Shown here in pieces: positions 60,884 through 64,000 of a stretch of DNA of 64,000 bases. The first letter of the stretch is position 1, and every line of letters starts with the position of its first letter. The notes beneath the pieces are model-generated. The model was not told where the DNA came from and searched no databases. It saw only the letters and a list, made by a program, of their open reading frames with translations. The translations under genes and the position numbers were made by a program. Origin of the DNA: Achromobacter spanius (GTDB lineage: Bacteria > Pseudomonadota > Gammaproteobacteria > Burkholderiales > Burkholderiaceae_B); contig NZ_CP034689.1 in assembly GCF_003994415.1 (NCBI RefSeq), positions 4,278,001 through 4,342,000 on the forward strand. Direction: 5' to 3'.

Positions 60884-60949
60884 GATGGGTTGCGCGCGAT
60901 CCAGGATGGGGTTCTTGCGACGGGAATCGCGCGCTTCACCCATCCTACG
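60884..60949 (-). repeat. 66-bp REP-like palindromic repeat, copy 3
   Basis: On the minus strand it begins CGTAGGATGGGTGAAGCGCG and ends CGCGCGCAACCCATC, with arms GATGGGTTGCGCGCGAT and ATCGCGCGCTTCACCCATC on the plus strand forming a long imperfect hairpin. Same length and ends as the copies at 7981 and 8080. It separates the dadA-like gene from the convergent ABC transporter genes. Confidence 0.8.
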
Positions 60950-61010
60950 GTGGGTCGTTTGACGATCGGGTATGGGCAAATGGCGATCGCCATAAAGGAT
61001 AGCCGCCGTC

Positions 61011-61805
61011 CTACCCCAACAACAACGCATCATCCGACAGCTTTTCCCCGCGCACGCGCTCGAACATCGCCAGCAGATCCGGCACGTCCATGCCGCGGCG
61101 CTCGTCGCCGGATACGTCCAGCACCACTTGCCCCTGATGCAGCATCACCGTGCGGTCACCCACGTCCAGCGCCTGGCGCATGCTGTGGGTCACCATCATG
61201 GTCGTCAACTGGTTTTCGGCCACGATGCGCGCCGTCAGTTGCAGCACGAAATCCGCGGTGCGCGGGTCCAACGCCGCGGTGTGCTCGTCCAGCAGCAAAA
61301 TGCGTGACGACTGCAAGGCCGCCATCAGCAGGCTGACCGCCTGGCGCTGGCCACCCGACAACAACCCGATGCGGTCGGTCAGCCGGTTTTCCAGCCCCAA
61401 GCCCAACGTGGCCAGCCGTTCGCGAAACCCTTCCTTCATCGACGCCTTGACCGCGCGGCTATACCCTCTGCGCACGCCGCGCATCTGCGCCAGCGCCATG
61501 TTTTCCTCAATGGTCAGGTCTTCGCAGGTGCCTGCCATGGGGTCCTGGAATACCCGGGCCACCTGGCCGGCGCGTGCCCAGACGGGCTGGCGCGTCACAT
61601 CCACGCCATTGATGTCGATCGTGCCCGAATCAACGGGTAGGTCGCCCGACACCGCGTTCAGGAACGTCGACTTGCCGGCGCCGTTGGACCCGATGACGGT
61701 CACGAACTGGCCTGACGGAATCTCCAGCGACAACCCACGCAGCGCGCGCGTTTCGATGGGCGTTCCCGCGTTGAAGGTAATTTTCAGATCTTTTGCGGAC
61801 AACAT
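61011..61805 (-). CDS. ABC transporter ATP-binding protein (PF04392-type uptake system)
   Basis: A 264-residue ATPase with Walker A VIGSNGAGKSTFLNAVSG, Q-loop RVFQDPMAGTCEDLTIEENM, signature LLSGGQRQAVSLLMAAL and Walker B ILLLDEHTAALDPRTADFVL. His replaces the usual Pro after DE, as is common in this transporter family. The switch is VTHSMRQALDVGDR. It starts 1 bp after the permease stop. With the permease and substrate-binding protein it forms an importer related to TrpXYZ-type systems (tryptophan or other small organics). Confidence 0.93.
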   Translation of the reverse strand: MLSAKDLKITFNAGTPIETRALRGLSLEIPSGQFVTVIGSNGAGKSTFLNAVSGDLPVDSGTIDINGVDVTRQPVWARAGQVARVFQDPMAGTCEDLTIEENMALAQMRGVRRGYSRAVKASMKEGFRERLATLGLGLENRLTDRIGLLSGGQRQAVSLLMAALQSSRILLLDEHTAALDPRTADFVLQLTARIVAENQLTTMMVTHSMRQALDVGDRTVMLHQGQVVLDVSGDERRGMDVPDLLAMFERVRGEKLSDDALLLG

Positions 61806-61806
61806 A

Positions 61807-62697
61807 TCAGCGCCCCTTCTTGCCGACGAGACGGCGCTTGAGCATGGGGATGACCAGGGCAATCGTGACCAGCACCGCGGTGACGAGGTTCAGGTCTTGC
61901 GCCTTCAGGCCGATGAAATCGCTATTCAACGCCAGCGCGATGAAGAAGCGGTAGACGATGGCGCCGATGATCACGGCCAGCGTCGCCAGCACCAGCCTGC
62001 GCGACGGCAGGATGCTTTCGCCGACGATCACCGCGGCCAGGCCGATCACGATGGTGCCGATGCCCATCGAAATATCCGAGCCGCCCTGCGTCTGTGCGAA
62101 CAGCGCGCCGGCCAGCGCCACCAGCGCGTTGGACAACGCCATGCCGCCCAGGATCATGCGGCCGGTGTTGACACCCTGCGCGCGGGCCATGCGGCCGTTG
62201 GAGCCGGTGGCGCGCAGCGCCAGGCCGCTTTGCGTGGCGAAGAACCAGTCCAGCGCCAGCTTCACCAGGATCACAATCACGATCAGGATCAACGGACGCG
62301 CGACATAGTCGGAAATCCACTCCGGCTGCAAGATGGTGAACACGGTGGGTTCGGTGATCAGCGGAACGTTGGGCTTGCCCATGATGCGCAGGTTGATCGA
62401 GTACAGCGCGATCATCATCAGGATGCTGGCCAGCAGATCCATGATCTTCAGCTTCACGTTCAACCAGCCCGTCACCAGCCCCGCCGCCGCGCCGGCGATG
62501 GTGGCGATGACGGTAGCGGAAAACGGGTCGGTGCCCGACGCGATCAGCGTGGCACAGACGGCGCCGCCCAGCGGAAAGCTGCCGTCAACGGTCAGGTCGG
62601 GGAAGCGCAGCAGGCGAAAGGAGATAAACACGCCCAAGGCCACCAGGCTGAAGATCAGCCCGATCTCCAACGCGCCTAACAACGAGAACAATGACAT
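61807..62697 (-). CDS. ABC transporter permease (BPD_transp_2 family)
   Basis: A 296-residue branched-chain-type permease with about nine helices. It has GALEIGLIFSLVALGVFISF, the conserved RFPDLTVDGSFPLGGAVCAT segment typical of the TrpY/PF04392-linked permeases, LRATGSNGRMARAQGVNTGR as the cytoplasmic coupling loop and GGSDISMGIGTIVIGLAAVI. It lies between the substrate-binding protein (295 bp upstream) and the ATPase. Confidence 0.93.
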   Translation of the reverse strand: MSLFSLLGALEIGLIFSLVALGVFISFRLLRFPDLTVDGSFPLGGAVCATLIASGTDPFSATVIATIAGAAAGLVTGWLNVKLKIMDLLASILMMIALYSINLRIMGKPNVPLITEPTVFTILQPEWISDYVARPLILIVIVILVKLALDWFFATQSGLALRATGSNGRMARAQGVNTGRMILGGMALSNALVALAGALFAQTQGGSDISMGIGTIVIGLAAVIVGESILPSRRLVLATLAVIIGAIVYRFFIALALNSDFIGLKAQDLNLVTAVLVTIALVIPMLKRRLVGKKGR

Positions 62698-62941
62698 GGG
62701 TTAAATCCAATCAGGGTAAGGATGGTGCATATTAAAGACTTGAAACGTCGGATTTCTTGCGTTCCGGCATCAGTTTTACCCGAGCTTTCGCAATAAACGT
62801 TTCCCGGTTCGTCATTTTCTCGCGTTTCGCGCCCAAGCCTGCGCGCGCTTGCCGGCCGGGCCGAAAGCGATGTCGGTCAAAGCAAGGAAAGGGAGCAAAA
62901 CAACAGGGGCCGGACCGCCGCGCGCCCCAAAAAAACCTAAC

Positions 62942-62976
62942 AAAAACCCCGCGCACACCGCTCGGGCGTGGCGGGG
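62942..62976 (-). terminator. Hairpin with T-run after the substrate-binding gene
   Basis: On the minus strand CCCCGC ... GCGGGG with an inner CAC/GTG pairing is followed by TTTTTG, 17 bp after the substrate-binding-protein stop. It may attenuate read-through into the permease, a common way to make more receptor than transporter. Confidence 0.7.
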
Positions 62977-62992
62977 TCTGGCCGGTGGCGCT

Positions 62993-63964
62993 TTACTTCA
63001 CAACCACCGCGGCCGACTTGATGACGTCGTCCGACAGCGTCACGCCCTGCTTGGCGGCGGCGCCCGGGTTCACGTAGAGTTCCAGCTTGGAGATCGTTTC
63101 CGACGGAATCGCGCCGGGCTTTTCGCCCTTCAGAATGCGTACGACCACCCTGCCCGTCTGCATGCCCAGGTCGTGGTAGTTGATGCCCAGCGCCGCGATA
63201 CCGCCGCGCTTGACGCTGTCGGTGTCGGAGGCGATCAGCGGGATCTTGGCGTCGTTCCCCACCTTGACCAGGGATTCATACGCCGACACGACGTTGTTGT
63301 CGGTGTTGGTGTAGATGACATCGACCTTGCCGATCAGGCTGCGCGCAGCGGATGCCACGTCCACCGAACGCGGGGCGGCGGCTTCCACCAGGCTCATGCC
63401 CGACTTGGGCAAAATTTCCTGAAGCTTCTTCACCACCACGACCGAGTTGGCCTCGCCCGGGTTGTAGACGATGCCCACGCGCTTGGCGTTGGGCACGATT
63501 TTCTTGATCAGTTCAACCTGCTTTTCCAGCGCCAGCATGTCCGACACGCCGGTCACGTTGGTGCCCGTGGCGTCCATGCTCTTGACCAGTTGGGCGGCCA
63601 CGGGATCGGTCACGGCGGAATACACCACGGGCACGTCCTTGGTGGCGGCTACGACGGCCTGGGCCGACGGCGTGGCGATGGCCACGATGGCGTCCGGGCG
63701 GTCACCCACGAACTTGCGGGCGATCTGCGCGGCGGTGCCGTTGTTGCCCTGCGCGCTTTGGTACTGCCACTTCAGGTTCTTGCCGGATTCAAAACCGGCT
63801 TGCTTGAGGGCGTCTTGCACCCCGTCACGCACGGCATCCAGCGCCGGGTGCTCGACGATGGCCGTCACCGCCACCGATTTTTGCTGCGCGGACACCGGCG
63901 CGGCGATAGCCATTGCCAGCGCCATGGCGCCAACCGTCAGAAAATGTTTTTTTCCGATCAGCAT
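62993..63964 (-). CDS. ABC transporter substrate-binding protein (PF04392, TrpX-like)
   Basis: A 323-residue periplasmic binding protein. The signal peptide spans residues 1-26 (VGAMALAMAIAAPVSAQ). The ABC_sub_bind pattern follows: VAVTAIVEHPALDAVRDGVQ, KWQYQSAQGNNGTAAQIARK, VVYSAVTDPVAAQLVKSM, TGVSDMLALEKQVELIKKIV and VGIVYNPGEANSVVVVKKLQ. AAGGAG lies 7 bases before the ATG. The ligand is possibly an aromatic amino acid by analogy to TrpX, but this is not certain. Confidence 0.92.
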   Translation of the reverse strand: MLIGKKHFLTVGAMALAMAIAAPVSAQQKSVAVTAIVEHPALDAVRDGVQDALKQAGFESGKNLKWQYQSAQGNNGTAAQIARKFVGDRPDAIVAIATPSAQAVVAATKDVPVVYSAVTDPVAAQLVKSMDATGTNVTGVSDMLALEKQVELIKKIVPNAKRVGIVYNPGEANSVVVVKKLQEILPKSGMSLVEAAAPRSVDVASAARSLIGKVDVIYTNTDNNVVSAYESLVKVGNDAKIPLIASDTDSVKRGGIAALGINYHDLGMQTGRVVVRILKGEKPGAIPSETISKLELYVNPGAAAKQGVTLSDDVIKSAAVVVK

Positions 63965-64000
63965 ACTAAGCTCCTTGAACCCTTGGTTTTGTTCATTACT

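Overview
The window is GC-rich chromosomal DNA of a betaproteobacterium, most likely Achromobacter or a close relative in the Alcaligenaceae. This is inferred from gene content: a Bug/TTT-type solute receptor, a cbb3 oxidase locus with ANR/FNR boxes, divergent bioA/bioF with a fused bioC-bioD, and an RND efflux operon that overlaps pdxJ-acpS-nagZ-uvrC-pgsA. I see no rRNA, tRNA, IS element, prophage or CRISPR array. Genes are densely packed, with many 1-8 bp stop/start overlaps.

Layout. 1-6.6 kb: Tat-exported lactonase-like protein (cut by the window edge), BBE-type flavo-oxidoreductase, GlxA-type regulator, small DUF1428, VOC and DUF1993 proteins, PHB-depolymerase-like esterase. 7-11.4 kb: hemolysin III protein, an AraC gene cut by a 66-bp palindromic repeat, DUF4168 protein, GST, two-gene ABC-2 exporter. 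11.5-16.8 kb: acid-sugar-type catabolic operon (DapA family, enolase superfamily, PdxA family, TTT receptor) with a divergent LysR regulator. 17.3-24.1 kb: ccoNOQP-ccoG-fixH plus ccoS and a CcoI homologue that has lost its ATPase domains. 24.2-28.9 kb: biotin genes. 29-32 kb: orphan ParD next to a dehydrogenase remnant, isocitrate lyase, queF. 32-36 kb: M20 hydrolase and two MFS transporters. 36-47 kb: pgsA, uvrC, nagZ, acpS, pdxJ and an RND tripartite pump. 47-49.6 kb: stand-alone winged-helix protein, patatin, DUF4136 lipoprotein. 49.8-52.8 kb: frameshifted modE, modCBA and a ModE box.

The most interesting region is 52.9-60.8 kb. Two divergent operons start from one symmetric intergenic element. 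Leftward: DUF350 membrane protein, SPFH-SHOCT protein, double zinc-ribbon/DUF4178 protein, a 57-residue Ser/Gly-rich membrane peptide, and AdoMet decarboxylase (SpeD). Rightward: a membrane-anchored spermidine-synthase-like protein, a Tat-signal flavoprotein and a DadA-like FAD oxidase/dehydrogenase. The arrangement suggests that polyamine-type (aminopropyl) chemistry is tied to membrane or envelope maintenance, with an oxidative branch.

The window ends with an ABC transporter of the PF04392 substrate-binding class (61.0-64.0 kb). Several features look like recent decay: the modE frameshift, the AraC truncation, the parE loss and the CcoI reduction.
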